A stretch of DNA of 64,000 nt, taken from NCBI RefSeq assembly GCF_900094585.1, contig NZ_FMAG01000014.1, positions 61,812 through 125,811 on the forward strand, written 5' to 3'. Shown in pieces: positions 52,267-61,498 of the stretch. How positions within the stretch are numbered: position 1 is the stretch's first letter; every line of letters begins with the position of its first letter. Below the pieces are notes generated by a model. The model searched no databases, was not told the origin of the DNA, and saw only the letters and a program-made list of their open reading frames with translations. Position numbers and translations under genes: made by a program. Source of the stretch: Martinezella multihospitum (GTDB lineage Bacteria > Pseudomonadota > Alphaproteobacteria > Rhizobiales > Rhizobiaceae).

Positions 52267-52440
52267 TCATTTGTATCGAGATTTCACCCATCTTGGCAAT
52301 TCATCGCGACACTCCGCAAATGCCGATATCGCCAATTTAGCAATGGCTGTAAATCGGCATAGGGGTTCGACGCCGATCCTCACGATAACTCTTTGTAATT
52401 CCTGACATTAGCGGGTCATTTTCTAGTGTTGAATTACAGT
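52267..52440. repeat. Dispersed repeat unit (families C and A)
   Basis: Contains family C at 52267-52308 (TTTGTATCGAGATTTCACCC) and, 36 bp on, family A at 52344-52440 (TGGCTGTAAATCGGCAT through GTGTTGAATTACAG). Family A recurs at 55981-56075 in the same orientation. Probably a remnant of an IS element; the ends resemble some IS21-type termini, which is unverified. Confidence 0.6.
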
Positions 52441-52505
52441 AGCGACAAATTCCTGTGCCTGTTACATCGGTCACATAGGCTGAAAGGACTGAATGGAGAT
52501 ACGGA

Positions 52506-52922
52506 ATGCCCGTTTTGGAAATGAAGTTTGACCCCAGCGAAGATGACCGCAAGGCAATCGTAAATCCCCTGCTCGCCTTCAATGATTCGAAGGCGGGACA
52601 AGATGGCTACAAGCCGCTCGCAATTTTACTGCGCGATGATGAGGGCGAAATCCAAGGCGGCCTGTGGGCCAAATGTTATTATAACTGGCTGTTCGTAGAG
52701 TTGCTGTTTGTGCCAGAAGCTATGAGGGGCCAGAGATTGGGGGCAAGGCTTCTGGCTCAGGCGGAGCAATGGGCCAAAGAAGAAAATTGTGTCGGCATTT
52801 GGCTTGACACATTCAGCTTTCAGGCTCCAGGCTTCTATGAAAGGCAAGGATACTCTGTGTTCGGAGTGCTGGAACGATATCCCGCTGATACAAAGAGAAT
52901 ATTTTTGCGAAAGTTGCTTTGA
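52506..52922 (+). CDS. GNAT family N-acetyltransferase
   Basis: 138 residues, ATG 52506. Central strand and loop WLFVELLFVPEAMRGQRLGA with the R-G-Q-R-L-G acetyl-CoA motif, then WLDTFSFQAPGFYERQGYSV, the usual GNAT C-terminus. The N-terminus is short, as in the compact streptothricin-type GNATs. The substrate is unknown. Confidence 0.88.
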   Translation: MPVLEMKFDPSEDDRKAIVNPLLAFNDSKAGQDGYKPLAILLRDDEGEIQGGLWAKCYYNWLFVELLFVPEAMRGQRLGARLLAQAEQWAKEENCVGIWLDTFSFQAPGFYERQGYSVFGVLERYPADTKRIFLRKLL

Positions 52923-53373
52923 CCTTCCGCGCGAAATCCGTTCTTGCGCGGTTTGCCGCCTTCGCTGGAAGACGCCAAACGCGAATATCGGCCTGCTCGT
53001 GATAGATCAGGTCGTCTGGGCCGGAATGCGTGGCGAGGTCACGTTCACGTCTTTCAACGGTTTGGATGCCTGGACTTTTGCCGCAATGAGACCGGCAAGC
53101 GGCGGGGTGGTCCTGACGCGGGATCTCCGACCGAACAATCAGCTCTCTAGGCGAGCGCTTATGCACACCTCTCTATCCAATTCGATCGACCTGGAGCTGT
53201 CAACAGGGCAAGTGCTGGACATTTAGCAATGCTTAGGCAGCAATCTGGCAATCATACCGTCGCGGAAATCCTGACATGCACTGAGATGTTCTGATTGATG
53301 TTGCAGCCAGAAGGTGATCCTATTCCGGCAGTTGAGTCCTCGCCCTCCTTTCCATTTAGAGTTCGAGCGAACC
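52923..53373. other. 450 nt without a supported gene
   Basis: A plus-strand frame ending at 53226 contains ANIGLLVIDQVVWAGMRGEV and FNGLDAWTFAAMRPASG but has no start or ribosome binding site and shows no known family. It may be the remains of a gene cut by insertion. Confidence 0.35.
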
Positions 53374-55227
53374 ATGTCGATTTCAGATGCGATCTACCGC
53401 CCATTCGAAAGCCTGATCCGGCCGCTCGACATCCCCTACAGGCCGCTGCCGTCGAGCGGGCCATGGGTCGTTCTTCTTCACTTCGTCCTGATGTTTCGCG
53501 GCATCCTGATCACGCTTGCCCTTTGCACCATGGCGATCGAGGTCATGAGTCTGACGATGGTCTGGGGCCTGTCCGTCATTGTTGATGGCGTCACGCAGCA
53601 GGGCGCTGCCGCTTTCCTGTACAACGACCGGATGCTCCTGATCGTCCTTGGCCTGATGCTTTTCCCCTGCATTCCGATTGGCTCTTTCCTGGTCAATACG
53701 CTGACCTCGCATACGCTTGGCATCGGCATGCCGGCCGCCATTCAATGGCAGGGGCACAGGGCGGTGGAACGGCAGGACCTCGCTTTCTTCCACGATCTCT
53801 ATGCCGGCCAGGTCGCCTCGCGCCTGCAGCAGGTAGCGTCAGCCGTGCAGCAGCAGGTGATTTCGGCCTTCCAGTCCATTCCGCGTTTTATCATGCAGAT
53901 GATCGGCTCCGTCATTCTTCTGGGCGCGCTCTCTTGGCAGCTTGCCCTTCCATCCGTTGTCTGGATCACGCTCAACGTGCTTCTCGCCGTCAGGCTGGCG
54001 CCGGTTTTCACTGAGCGCTCTCGCCGCTCCGCCAAGCGTCGCAGCCTCATTTCCGGCGCCATCACCGATCTCTACGCCAATATGCAGATGGTCAAGCAAT
54101 TCGCCGCGGAAGACAGCGAGGCCGGCGCCATCAGGGGCATAATCGGCAAGGCGATCGAAGCTCAGCAGAGCGAACAGCGCATCTACCGTACCGCTGAGGT
54201 CATCGTCGTCATCCTTAACATGATGCACTGGCTGGCAATCCTGTCGATCGGCTTTACCGGCCTCGTGGATGGTTTCGTCACGATCGGCGAATTCACTGCC
54301 GCCGTTTATGTTCTCAACCGCTTTTCCGGTCACACATTTACATTCCTGCAGATGGGCCAGCAGATCTTCCAGGCGATCGGCACGATCAAGGACGCCATGC
54401 CGGTCATGACGACACCGCCCACCATCACCGACGGGCCGGACGCACAGGACCTTGTCGTCCCAAACGGCGAAATCCGTTTCGAGAACGTTCGTTTCGCCTA
54501 TAAATCTGGCAAACCCGTCATCGAAGACCTGTCGCTGACGGTGCGGCCGGGCGAGAAGGTGGGCCTCGTCGGCCTCTCAGGTGCCGGCAAGACGACGCTC
54601 GCAAACCTGCTCCTGCGCTTCTACGATATCAAGGACGGGGCGATCCGGATCGACGGGCAGGATATCCGGGCGGTGACGCAAGCAAGCCTTCGCCGCGCGA
54701 TCGGCGTCATAGCCCAGGATGTCGCGCTGCTGCACCGTTCCGTCGGAGACAATATCCGCTACGGCCGGCCGGAGGCGACGCAGGAAGAGATTGAAAGGGT
54801 GACGAAGATGGCGAGCGCCGATAGCTTCATCGCCGATCTTGCCGACAGCGAGGGCCGCAAGGGCTATGACGCCTTTGTTGGCGATCGCGGCATCAAACTT
54901 TCAGGCGGTCAGCGCCAGCGCGTGGCCATCGCCCGTGTATTGTTGAAAAACGCTCCTATCCTGATCCTGGACGAGGCGACCTCGGCGCTGGACAGCGAAT
55001 CCGAAGCCGCTATTCAAGAGAGGCTGGACCTGGTGATGGAAGGCAAGACGGTCATCGCCATCGCCCATCGCCTGTCAACCATTTCCAGCATGGACCGCAT
55101 CGTCGTGCTGGATCACGGCCGCGTCCTTGAGGAAGGCCGACCGGCTGAACTGATTGAGGGGGACGGCCTGTTTGCGCGGCTCTGGCGACTTCAGACCGCC
55201 GGGTTTATTCCTGACGAGATCAGCTAA
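53374..55227 (+). CDS. ABC exporter with fused permease and ATPase
   Basis: 617 residues, ATG 53374 (MSISDAIYRPFES) behind GAGCGA. The N-terminal six-helix type I exporter domain covers residues 25-330 (LHFVLMFRGILITLALCTMA is the first helix). The C-terminal ATPase has Walker A LVGLSGAGKTTLANLL, signature KLSGGQRQRVAIARVLL, Walker B ILILDEATSALDSESE and switch His AIAHRLSTIS. It should act as a homodimer to export a lipid, peptide or drug. Flanked by dispersed repeats on both sides. Confidence 0.94.
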   Translation: MSISDAIYRPFESLIRPLDIPYRPLPSSGPWVVLLHFVLMFRGILITLALCTMAIEVMSLTMVWGLSVIVDGVTQQGAAAFLYNDRMLLIVLGLMLFPCIPIGSFLVNTLTSHTLGIGMPAAIQWQGHRAVERQDLAFFHDLYAGQVASRLQQVASAVQQQVISAFQSIPRFIMQMIGSVILLGALSWQLALPSVVWITLNVLLAVRLAPVFTERSRRSAKRRSLISGAITDLYANMQMVKQFAAEDSEAGAIRGIIGKAIEAQQSEQRIYRTAEVIVVILNMMHWLAILSIGFTGLVDGFVTIGEFTAAVYVLNRFSGHTFTFLQMGQQIFQAIGTIKDAMPVMTTPPTITDGPDAQDLVVPNGEIRFENVRFAYKSGKPVIEDLSLTVRPGEKVGLVGLSGAGKTTLANLLLRFYDIKDGAIRIDGQDIRAVTQASLRRAIGVIAQDVALLHRSVGDNIRYGRPEATQEEIERVTKMASADSFIADLADSEGRKGYDAFVGDRGIKLSGGQRQRVAIARVLLKNAPILILDEATSALDSESEAAIQERLDLVMEGKTVIAIAHRLSTISSMDRIVVLDHGRVLEEGRPAELIEGDGLFARLWRLQTAGFIPDEIS

Positions 55228-55316
55228 CCAACGCCATTCGCGGACTGACAAGCTACAAGGATTGAGAATGACGGCGTTCTTGAGGTCCCGACTATCAACA
55301 GCAAATAGGAGTCCAA

Positions 55317-55649
55317 ATGCGAGTCTCTGTTCTACCTGAACCACCATACTACCTGGTCAGCTTCACCTCGCAGCGAACAGATATCGAAGACGGTTACGGC
55401 GAGATTGGCTACGCGATGAGCGAACTTGCAAGTCAACAACCAGGCTACCTTGGTTTTGAAAGCGTTCGCGGTTCGGATGGTTTCGGAATACTGCTATCGT
55501 TCTGGAAGGACGAAGAGAGCATCCGCGCATGGAAGGCTGTCGTCGATCATGCTGAAGCGCAACGGCGAGGTCGCCAAGATTGGTACTCTCGTTACGAAAT
55601 TCGCGTTGCCTTAGTACAGCGGGCCTACGGCTTTGACAAAGAGCAGTGA
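55317..55649 (+). CDS. Antibiotic biosynthesis monooxygenase (ABM) domain protein
   Basis: 110 residues, ATG 55317 behind AGGAG. The ABM/dimeric alpha-beta barrel is recognised from PPYYLVSFTSQRTDIEDGYG, QPGYLGFESVRGSDGFGILL and SFWKDEESIRAWKAVVDHAE, with the C-terminal YEIRVALVQRAYGF. Family members are small cofactor-free oxygenases or ligand-binding proteins; activity is unknown here. Confidence 0.88.
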   Translation: MRVSVLPEPPYYLVSFTSQRTDIEDGYGEIGYAMSELASQQPGYLGFESVRGSDGFGILLSFWKDEESIRAWKAVVDHAEAQRRGRQDWYSRYEIRVALVQRAYGFDKEQ

Positions 55650-55732
55650 CTGCGGCTGGCATCCTTAACGGCATCGACGTCGAGATCTCGTCGCAACTTT
55701 CCCTATCGACGAGCTCACTAACGCACCCGTAG

Positions 55733-55780
55733 CCTATAGGGAAACTGAGCCGGCGCATCTGCCGCACTTTACGGATTGAG
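55733..55780. repeat. Dispersed repeat family B, copy 1
   Basis: CCTATAGGGAAACTGAGCCG followed by GCGCATCTGCCGCACTTTACGG. It matches 60301-60346 at most positions. Nearby sequence up to 55980 holds no supported gene. Confidence 0.55.
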
Positions 55781-55980
55781 GAAACGGAGGGCACATTCGT
55801 GGGCGCGGCCGAGCGGCTGAGCATTTGGGCTGCTATGCGCTTTTCCGCGGCTACGCGAGTATCGGACACGTTCCAGAACCCGATATTTTGCTTGCCCAGG
55901 CGGACAGACGCATGCAGTTCGCGCCCTGGACCAATCTTTGACTGGATTGCCGCGAATGTAGACATTGCAGCAAGACGAGG

Positions 55981-56075
55981 TGGCTGTAAATCGGCATACG
56001 GTTTTGACGCCGATCTTCACGATAACCTTTTGTAATTCCTGGCATTGGTGGGTCACTTTCTAAAGCTGAATTACA
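55981..56075. repeat. Dispersed repeat family A, copy 2
   Basis: TGGCTGTAAATCGGCATACG through TAAAGCTGAATTACATA. It aligns to 52344-52440 over about 95 bp with roughly 80 percent identity by eye and the same orientation. The adjacent gene at 56105 begins abruptly right after it. Confidence 0.65.
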
Positions 56076-56104
56076 TATGACTTCCACGCGGAGAATCTAG
56101 GCGC

Positions 56105-56716
56105 TACAATTTCGACCGTTATGGAAAGCTGCTGGCGCAGGTCATTGCGACAGGTTGGAAAGACGAGGCCGAACTGGTTGCCCGCCTCGGCTTCAAAGAA
56201 CTGAACCGCCTGATGGACCGGGGTATTTCCTATGGCCGCTTGCCTTGGTTCATGCTGGAACTGGCAAAGGATTGGCTGAAGGCGGATGTTGCCATCGACA
56301 GCGAGTTCCGCCAGCTCGAGGTCGCAAATCTCGGTGTTTGGGACAAGCTGCTCGCCGGCTGGCGCGATTCGAATGAGCGGTCTTTTGATGCGTTGATGAG
56401 CGAAATGGCCGAATACCATCTGGCTCAGTCCGGAATCGTCGAGAATACCGAGAAGGACTGGTACGAGTTCGAAGAACTCTCCTATTGGCTGTTCCCGGTT
56501 GAATTGTTGGCCGTGCTGCGTCTTCGCGAATGGGGCGGAATTGCCAATCCGCCGCTGACTCATCCGATCTTCTGGGTCACCCCGCTTGCCAACCTCTATC
56601 CGTCCCCGGCTTGGCCGAAAGATGAGACGGTCGATCGGGCGGAAGCGAAGTTCCGCGCCCTTTATCCAGACATCCCCTCCGTTGCGGACCTGCAGCGCCT
56701 GCGCAACGCACAATAG
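56105..56716 (+). pseudogene. N-terminally truncated hypothetical protein at a repeat junction
   Basis: From 56105 the frame reads YNFDRYGKLLAQVIATGWKD and LARLGFKELNRLMD-like sequence, then a coherent protein to 56716 (WFMLELAKDWLKADVAIDSE, YWLFPVELLAVLRLREWGG, PDIPSVADLQRLRNAQ). No ATG or ribosome binding site lies before the conserved-looking N-terminal part; the frame begins at the repeat copy ending 56075. The first in-frame ATG is 56213. It seems to be a gene whose 5' end was replaced. Family not recognised. Confidence 0.5.
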
Positions 56717-56789
56717 GCCGCAGGAGGGTGGCGAAGCGGCGTTTGCGAGACCTCGGCTTCGCAGACGCAGGCGGCCCAAGCAAAGAGGC

Positions 56790-57242
56790 TCAGTCGCTGA
56801 TCATTTTCTCCATCTGCACTGCGTTCCTGGCAAGGCCGACTAGTTCCGATATATCCCAGTCGTGTTGAGACCATCCGGCTTTCAGATAAAAGCCGACAGC
56901 GTCTGGTGCGGCATTGACCCGCAATAGCCGGATGCCCCGGTTCTTCGCTTCTGCCTCAAGGAGGCCGTTTAGTCTCCGCCCGTGTCCAAGTCGTTGCTTG
57001 TCTTTCACGATCGCAACCAATCTAACGATGCCAACTTCGCCACGTTGATCGAGCCGCACCACCCCGATAGGCACTCTATCATCGAATAAAAGAAACGGTG
57101 TATTTCCTTCAAGACGGTCGTCTGCATGATTCTCGTCGTAAGAAGCGCTGTGCCGGTCGGGTGTGAATAGTACAGCTCGACGAATGTCATGCATTGCACG
57201 CCAGTCGTCTGCCGTAGTCACCGGCGCCAATATATATGCCAT
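56790..57242 (-). CDS. GNAT family N-acetyltransferase
   Basis: 150 residues, ATG 57242. MHDIRRAVLFTPDRHSASYD is an N-terminal GNAT segment, followed by the beta-bulge VGIVRLVAIVKDKQRLGHGR with the Q-R-L-G-H-G-R acetyl-CoA loop. NAAPDAVGFYLKAGWSQHDW is the C-terminal helix-strand. The substrate is unknown. The end is convergent with the truncated gene at 56105-56716. Confidence 0.88.
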   Translation of the reverse strand: MAYILAPVTTADDWRAMHDIRRAVLFTPDRHSASYDENHADDRLEGNTPFLLFDDRVPIGVVRLDQRGEVGIVRLVAIVKDKQRLGHGRRLNGLLEAEAKNRGIRLLRVNAAPDAVGFYLKAGWSQHDWDISELVGLARNAVQMEKMISD

Positions 57243-57566
57243 TAGTCCTCTGCCGCTTCAAATTTCGAGGTTCGCGCCAAGCGTACAGCGGAAATCTTCT
57301 CGGCGGGAGTTCCTTTTCTGTCGCTAGCGCTGCTTTCAAACCGAAAACAAGAGAAATCGCGTGGGCCATGTGCATCTGGACAACCGTCAATCTTGACATC
57401 GAAGCTGCCCCACATACGAAAAGGGGTCAAATGGGGCTGATTTGGGAACCGTGTCGCTATACAGGGCAATTGTGCCATTCCTCATCCTCGATCATAATCC
57501 GTGGTTGTGGTTGAGCAGATGCTCGCGGAGGGTAACGAAGAGGCCTCATGACGAAGCTCGATATTA

Positions 57567-58823
57567 ATGGTGGTCGCTTTGCAACGGTTGCCTGATAGCC
57601 TTGCGCCGCTCACCGTGCCGAAACTGCGACGACTGCTTCTCGCACAGATTCCTTCCGATCTAGCCGATTGGTTGGATTTTGTGGCGCTAAGTGCGCTGGT
57701 AGCATTCCAATGGCAGCTTGGACCTGCGGCGGTCGCGAGTTTAACATTGGCGCTAGCGTTACCCTATGTCGTTCTCGCCCCCGCCGTTGGCGTTTTGGTG
57801 GATCGCGCCGATCAGCGAACGCTGCTGGTGGCGAGTAACCTCATACGGGCCATTTCGACGGCGGCATTTGTTCTGGCGCCAAATCTCGTGGTGCTCCTTG
57901 TATGCGTCGTCATCAAATCCAGCGCCGACGCTTTGTTTACACCAGCGAAGCAGGCGGCAATTCCACTTCTTGCGAACCATGATCGATTGTTGGCGGCAAA
58001 TAGTCTCAGCCACGTCATCAATCAGCTAACCAAGATTGTCGGGCCAGCCTTGGGTGGGGTTCTGACAGTATTTCTCGACTTGCAGCAGATTTTCCTGGTG
58101 AATGCTGGCCTGTCGCTGATCGCAGCCCTGATTCTCTTTGGTCTGCCTGGCCGTTTGCGCGCAGATCGCCGTGGAGCCGCTAAGGGAAAATTCGGCCAGG
58201 AGTTTGCCGACGGCCTTCGACACATTCGCCGTAAGCCAGTCCTGGCTACCGCCATCATGGCTATGGCTCTCGGCTATTTTCTAATCTTCCTGTACGACGG
58301 CCTGATCGCGCTCCTGGTTAAGGAAATCGGCCTTTCGAGCGCCTTGCTCGGAGCCTCCGTGGCATCCGCAGGAGCAGGTGGAGTAATCGGCGCTCTGCTT
58401 CTGGGGCAGTTCTTCGGGCACCGTGACCCTTTTCAGTTGATGATCGGATCAGGCGTTGTTGGCGGGCTATTAATTGCCTTGATGGGACACGTCGGACGCG
58501 GCGATATCGAGATGTCCGCCGTAGGTTTTTGTACACTCCTATTTGCAACAGGTTTGGCCAGCGCCGGCTTCTTTATCCCCTACCGCGTCGTGCTGCAGAA
58601 GGAGACACCGCTTGAGCTTTTGGGGCGCGTTGCTGCGGTGGGCGAGGGACTTAGTGCGGCAGCGATGATGACTGCGCCTCCGCTTGGAGCCGCGCTGGCG
58701 GAATTTGCCGGGATATCTTCGCCCTATTTGATCAGCGGCTATGCTACAGCCTTGCTGGCATGCTCGTTGCTGATTGTCAGACGGCGGATGGGAACCAGAG
58801 ATGAAGGTCTCGACGCTAGGTAG
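57567..58823 (+). CDS. MFS transporter (MFS_3/enterobactin-exporter-like)
   Basis: 418 residues with about 12 hydrophobic segments. A-type motif in VLVDRADQRTLLVASNLIRA (G-x-x-x-D-R-x-x-R-R type) and the inter-domain loop GLRHIRRKPVLATAIMAMAL are typical of MFS_3 exporters. Start GTG 57567 or nearby. It pumps a small molecule out with the proton gradient. The substrate is unknown. Confidence 0.9.
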   Translation: MVVALQRLPDSLAPLTVPKLRRLLLAQIPSDLADWLDFVALSALVAFQWQLGPAAVASLTLALALPYVVLAPAVGVLVDRADQRTLLVASNLIRAISTAAFVLAPNLVVLLVCVVIKSSADALFTPAKQAAIPLLANHDRLLAANSLSHVINQLTKIVGPALGGVLTVFLDLQQIFLVNAGLSLIAALILFGLPGRLRADRRGAAKGKFGQEFADGLRHIRRKPVLATAIMAMALGYFLIFLYDGLIALLVKEIGLSSALLGASVASAGAGGVIGALLLGQFFGHRDPFQLMIGSGVVGGLLIALMGHVGRGDIEMSAVGFCTLLFATGLASAGFFIPYRVVLQKETPLELLGRVAAVGEGLSAAAMMTAPPLGAALAEFAGISSPYLISGYATALLACSLLIVRRRMGTRDEGLDAR

Positions 58824-58855
58824 CGAGCGGGCTGCGCCTCCCGACTCTGCCCCAG

Positions 58856-58985
58856 GAGGTGGGTGGATTTGCCAAGATGTGGCAAATCATGATTCCTTCT
58901 TATCATGAAGATCAAGCTGACGGCGTTTGAGCATGCTGAGACGTTGTCGCTGGTGGCGATGTCCCGGCTCGCCGCCGGCCTTTGG
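58856..58985 (+). pseudogene. IS66 transposase 5' remnant
   Basis: Leader hairpin and first 40 codons match the intact element at 4955-5075 (TTTGCCAAG...GGCAAATCATGATTCCTTC; then coding HAETLSLVAMSRLAA). The similarity stops abruptly at about 58985. It shares the hairpin before the start codon with the intact element. Confidence 0.8.
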
Positions 58986-59178
58986 TGGAGCAAATTTCTG
59001 GCCCTGCTGATCTGTTAGATAGTTGTCGCGGTTGTCGCGCGTCCCATGTGACTGAGTGGACATCGGATACTGTCGGGGTCCGAGTTTTTGCAAGGTCTTT
59101 GGTCGGATCGAGCCAATCGCCGTCATTGTCCCATCGGATACTTGCTCTATTTTGCGTTGCCACAGACGGAGGAAGATA

Positions 59179-59652
59179 ATGGCTTTCAAACAAGATCAGT
59201 TTTTTCAGGCGGTTGCATCTCGGCAAATACCCAGAATCAGGATCGCTGGGATCGTTGTGGCGGACGAGGCAGTCCTGGTTCAACAACCCGCAGACGACCC
59301 TAACTCCTGCTTCGCCTTCATCGGGGGCGAATATGAGGTAGGAGATACATTTGAAACCCGTCTACGAAAAGAGTTCGAAGAGGAGACCAATGCGACTGTC
59401 GTGGAGGCTCGCTATCTTTTCTGCGTCGAGAATCACTTCCGATACAGAGGGAGCCTCATTCAACAAGCCGAACATTACTTCTTGGTGAGCTTGGATCGAC
59501 GAGATGTGGAGAGCCGAGAGGGACATCTGAAGCAGTATTGGATACCATTATTGCAGTTTGGTAGCGTGGACGTTCGGCCAATTGCCGTTCGGGACGCTGT
59601 TGCTGACGGCAGCTACCTAAGCATGCGCCACTTCGTTCAAGCGGCTGATTAG
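59179..59652 (+). CDS. Nudix hydrolase
   Basis: 157 residues from ATG 59179 (MAFKQDQFFQ) with GGAGGAAGATA as the binding site. The Nudix box GGEYEVGDTFETRLRKEFEE extends to ETNA, with the metal-binding REFEEE Glu residues in place; the R before EF fits GX5EX7REUXEEXGU. It hydrolyses a nucleoside-diphosphate-linked substrate with Mg(II). The exact substrate is unknown. Confidence 0.93.
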   Translation: MAFKQDQFFQAVASRQIPRIRIAGIVVADEAVLVQQPADDPNSCFAFIGGEYEVGDTFETRLRKEFEEETNATVVEARYLFCVENHFRYRGSLIQQAEHYFLVSLDRRDVESREGHLKQYWIPLLQFGSVDVRPIAVRDAVADGSYLSMRHFVQAAD

Positions 59653-59772
59653 TTCAAGAGCCGCTTTGAGGCTGACTGTGGGCCAAGGGTATCGGCTGGA
59701 TCGCACCGTTTGCAGTCATAGGAATTTCGTGTTTTGTCCCTGCGCGGGTCGTCTGAAAGGAGCGGAGGGCGG

Positions 59773-60285
59773 ATGGAAAACCTTCAGCGGATACTAATCT
59801 TCGGGAATGGTGGAACAGGCAAGACTTGGCTGTCTCGCGAGATTGGGCAAATCCTCAAGCGTCCCGCTATCCATCTAGACGATCTTCGCTGGGCTCCCGA
59901 TCAGTACGGTGTCGCGCGCGACAATCAAGTTGTGTTCAATGAAGTCGTCGAAGCCGCAAAGGCCGAGAGCTGGCTGATGGAAGGGGTATATGGATGGCTT
60001 GCCAACGCGGTGCTGCATCGCGTGACGAGTTTGATTTGGATCGATTTGCCCGATGAAGATTGCATTGCGAATATCACCGCCAGAGGCATCCAGGGGGGAG
60101 GTAGTGAGGAAAGCTTTCAAGAACTGATCGAGTGGGTACGCGAGTATCGCAAGCGCGAAAACTCTTCGACCAGCTATGTCGGGCATCAGAAGCTGTTCGA
60201 AGCATGCGCGGGAACGAAGGTATTACTGAAGAGCCGTTCTCAAGTGATCGATCATGTCGAGGCCATTCGGGCTTTGTGCGGCTAG
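59773..60285 (+). CDS. Small P-loop kinase-like protein (FlaR/adenylate-kinase-like topology modulation protein)
   Basis: 170 residues from ATG 59773 behind GGAGGGCGG. Walker A is IFGNGGTGKTWLSREIGQIL near residues 8-27. The second motif IHLDDLRWAPDQYG and SLIWIDLPDEDCIANITAR match the topology-modulation-protein group of P-loop kinases. It likely phosphorylates a small molecule. Function in this group is poorly defined. Confidence 0.85.
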   Translation: MENLQRILIFGNGGTGKTWLSREIGQILKRPAIHLDDLRWAPDQYGVARDNQVVFNEVVEAAKAESWLMEGVYGWLANAVLHRVTSLIWIDLPDEDCIANITARGIQGGGSEESFQELIEWVREYRKRENSSTSYVGHQKLFEACAGTKVLLKSRSQVIDHVEAIRALCG

Positions 60286-60300
60286 GGCGGTATCCAAAGT

Positions 60301-60346
60301 CTATAGGGAAACTGCGCCGCGGCATCTGGCCCACTTACGGATAGGG
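60301..60346. repeat. Dispersed repeat family B, copy 2
   Basis: CTATAGGGAAACTGCGCCGC followed by GGCATCTGGCCCACTTACGG. Compare with 55733-55780. Confidence 0.55.
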
Positions 60347-60398
60347 GTGCCTGCCGCTGCCCCGCATCTGCGCGATGATCGTCGATGAGGGAACGTTG

Positions 60399-60440
60399 TT
60401 CATTTGCGTCGAGATTTCCCCCAACTTTGCATTTCGTCGT
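60399..60440. repeat. Dispersed repeat family C, copy 3
   Basis: TTCATTTGCGTCGAGATTTC followed by CCCCAACTTTGCATTTCGTCG. Compare with 16079-16120 and 52267-52308. It lies 53 bp from repeat family B. Confidence 0.6.
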
Positions 60441-60579
60441 TACCCTGCTTCGATTTTGACATTGCAGATTCATCAATTGGTTCCCCGTGACTGAATGGAT
60501 CACCATCAAATAAAAATTTGGGTCAAACGGTCGTGAAACTCGATAGATACAGCGCCGGAAGTGGTCCAGAAGCAATATT

Positions 60580-61029
60580 TCAACAGGCTGGCAATGAAGC
60601 GTAGATCGGATCTGGCTTGAAAATCTCCGGTCCAAAGCGGAGGCGACCGTCAAACGGCCGGATGTCCCGGAGATCCAGACTGTCGAGCGCAAACGAAACG
60701 TGGGGCGTGTAGTCTCGATAAAGCCACGTCATTCCCGCCCCGCGAAATTCCGCGTGACGGCGGGAAAGCTTGCCGGAACCAAAGGCAAGGACGATGACAC
60801 CGCCGAAGTTCAGGAGAATTCGCCGTTGGCTCGCACGGATCGTCAAACTTTCCGCAGCAGGCACCAACTGCCGCCAGACGTTCGTATCGTGGAATTTTCC
60901 GACCGTAACATGCAAAGCGGTCGCCGGGACGATCTCCTGGAAGCCTTCGGTGACCGCCCATTTAATAATGTCGTCCCGATTAAGAAGTTCTCTGATGACG
61001 AACACCCACTTGTTTCCCAGGAGTTTCAA
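60580..61029 (-). CDS. 2H phosphoesterase (2'-5' RNA ligase/phage-type) protein
   Basis: 149 residues, TTG start at 61029 (ATG is absent in frame; a GTG eight codons in is an alternative). Two H-x-S/T-x motifs define the 2H superfamily: ALHVTVGKFH (residues about 38-47) and TPHVSFALDS (about 108-117). The surrounding RELLNRDDIIKWAVTEGFQE, GSGKLSRRHAEFRGAGMTWL and GRLRFGPEIF follow a layout I associate with phage-encoded 2H proteins. These enzymes cleave 2',3'-cyclic or 2'-5' phosphodiester bonds of nucleotides. Related folds include phage anti-CBASS Acb1, but no specific assignment is made. Confidence 0.75.
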   Translation of the reverse strand: MKLLGNKWVFVIRELLNRDDIIKWAVTEGFQEIVPATALHVTVGKFHDTNVWRQLVPAAESLTIRASQRRILLNFGGVIVLAFGSGKLSRRHAEFRGAGMTWLYRDYTPHVSFALDSLDLRDIRPFDGRLRFGPEIFKPDPIYASLPAC

Positions 61030-61096
61030 GATGGCACGCTAGCCTGATTTCGGGTGAGAAGAGATCGGCCCCGCTGGCTTCTAACCCTGACGCTCT

Positions 61097-61384
61097 CTAT
61101 GACTTGGCTGAGAGTTGCCCAATGGCACTACTTCCAAAGGTTCCGACAGGCCGATAGCCTTTGACGCGCTTCTGGCGCGCCAGTTCCAGAAAGTGTGTGG
61201 CTGCTTCACGTTCTGTTGCGAACATTTCGGTTTTCTCGCCACCGCGTTTGCCGATCCTTCCCCAAGCGCGCGTTACCGCGACCTCGCCAAATAGCATTGG
61301 CTGGATGGAGAGCAGATAGTAGCGCGCCATGTTTTTGGTCGTATCGATGCGCTGGCAATAGAGCCTGTAGGGGTAAAGAGCCAT
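61097..61384 (-). CDS. WGR domain protein
   Basis: 95 residues. The WGR signature lies in VAVTRAWGRIGKRGGEKTEM, with the W-G-R-I-G core, and the C-terminal helix is ATHFLELARQKRVKGYRP. The N-terminus MALYPYRLYCQRIDTTKNMA shows the full domain start at ATG 61384. WGR modules bind nucleic acid ends in PARPs; free-standing ones are common in Rhizobiales plasmids and islands. Function unknown. Confidence 0.88.
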   Translation of the reverse strand: MALYPYRLYCQRIDTTKNMARYYLLSIQPMLFGEVAVTRAWGRIGKRGGEKTEMFATEREAATHFLELARQKRVKGYRPVGTFGSSAIGQLSAKS

Positions 61385-61498
61385 GCCGGCAGCATCGCCG
61401 CATTCGATGGTCGCCGTCCAACAAGACTTTTGAATCGATCAGTCGCCTCCGATTCACAACGCTGATGGGATCTCACCTTACCGGCGCTATTGCGTTCC

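Noticed and set aside
53383..53793. 136-codon minus-strand frame
   Set aside because: Antisense to the ABC exporter, with Asp/His/Arg-rich shadow composition.
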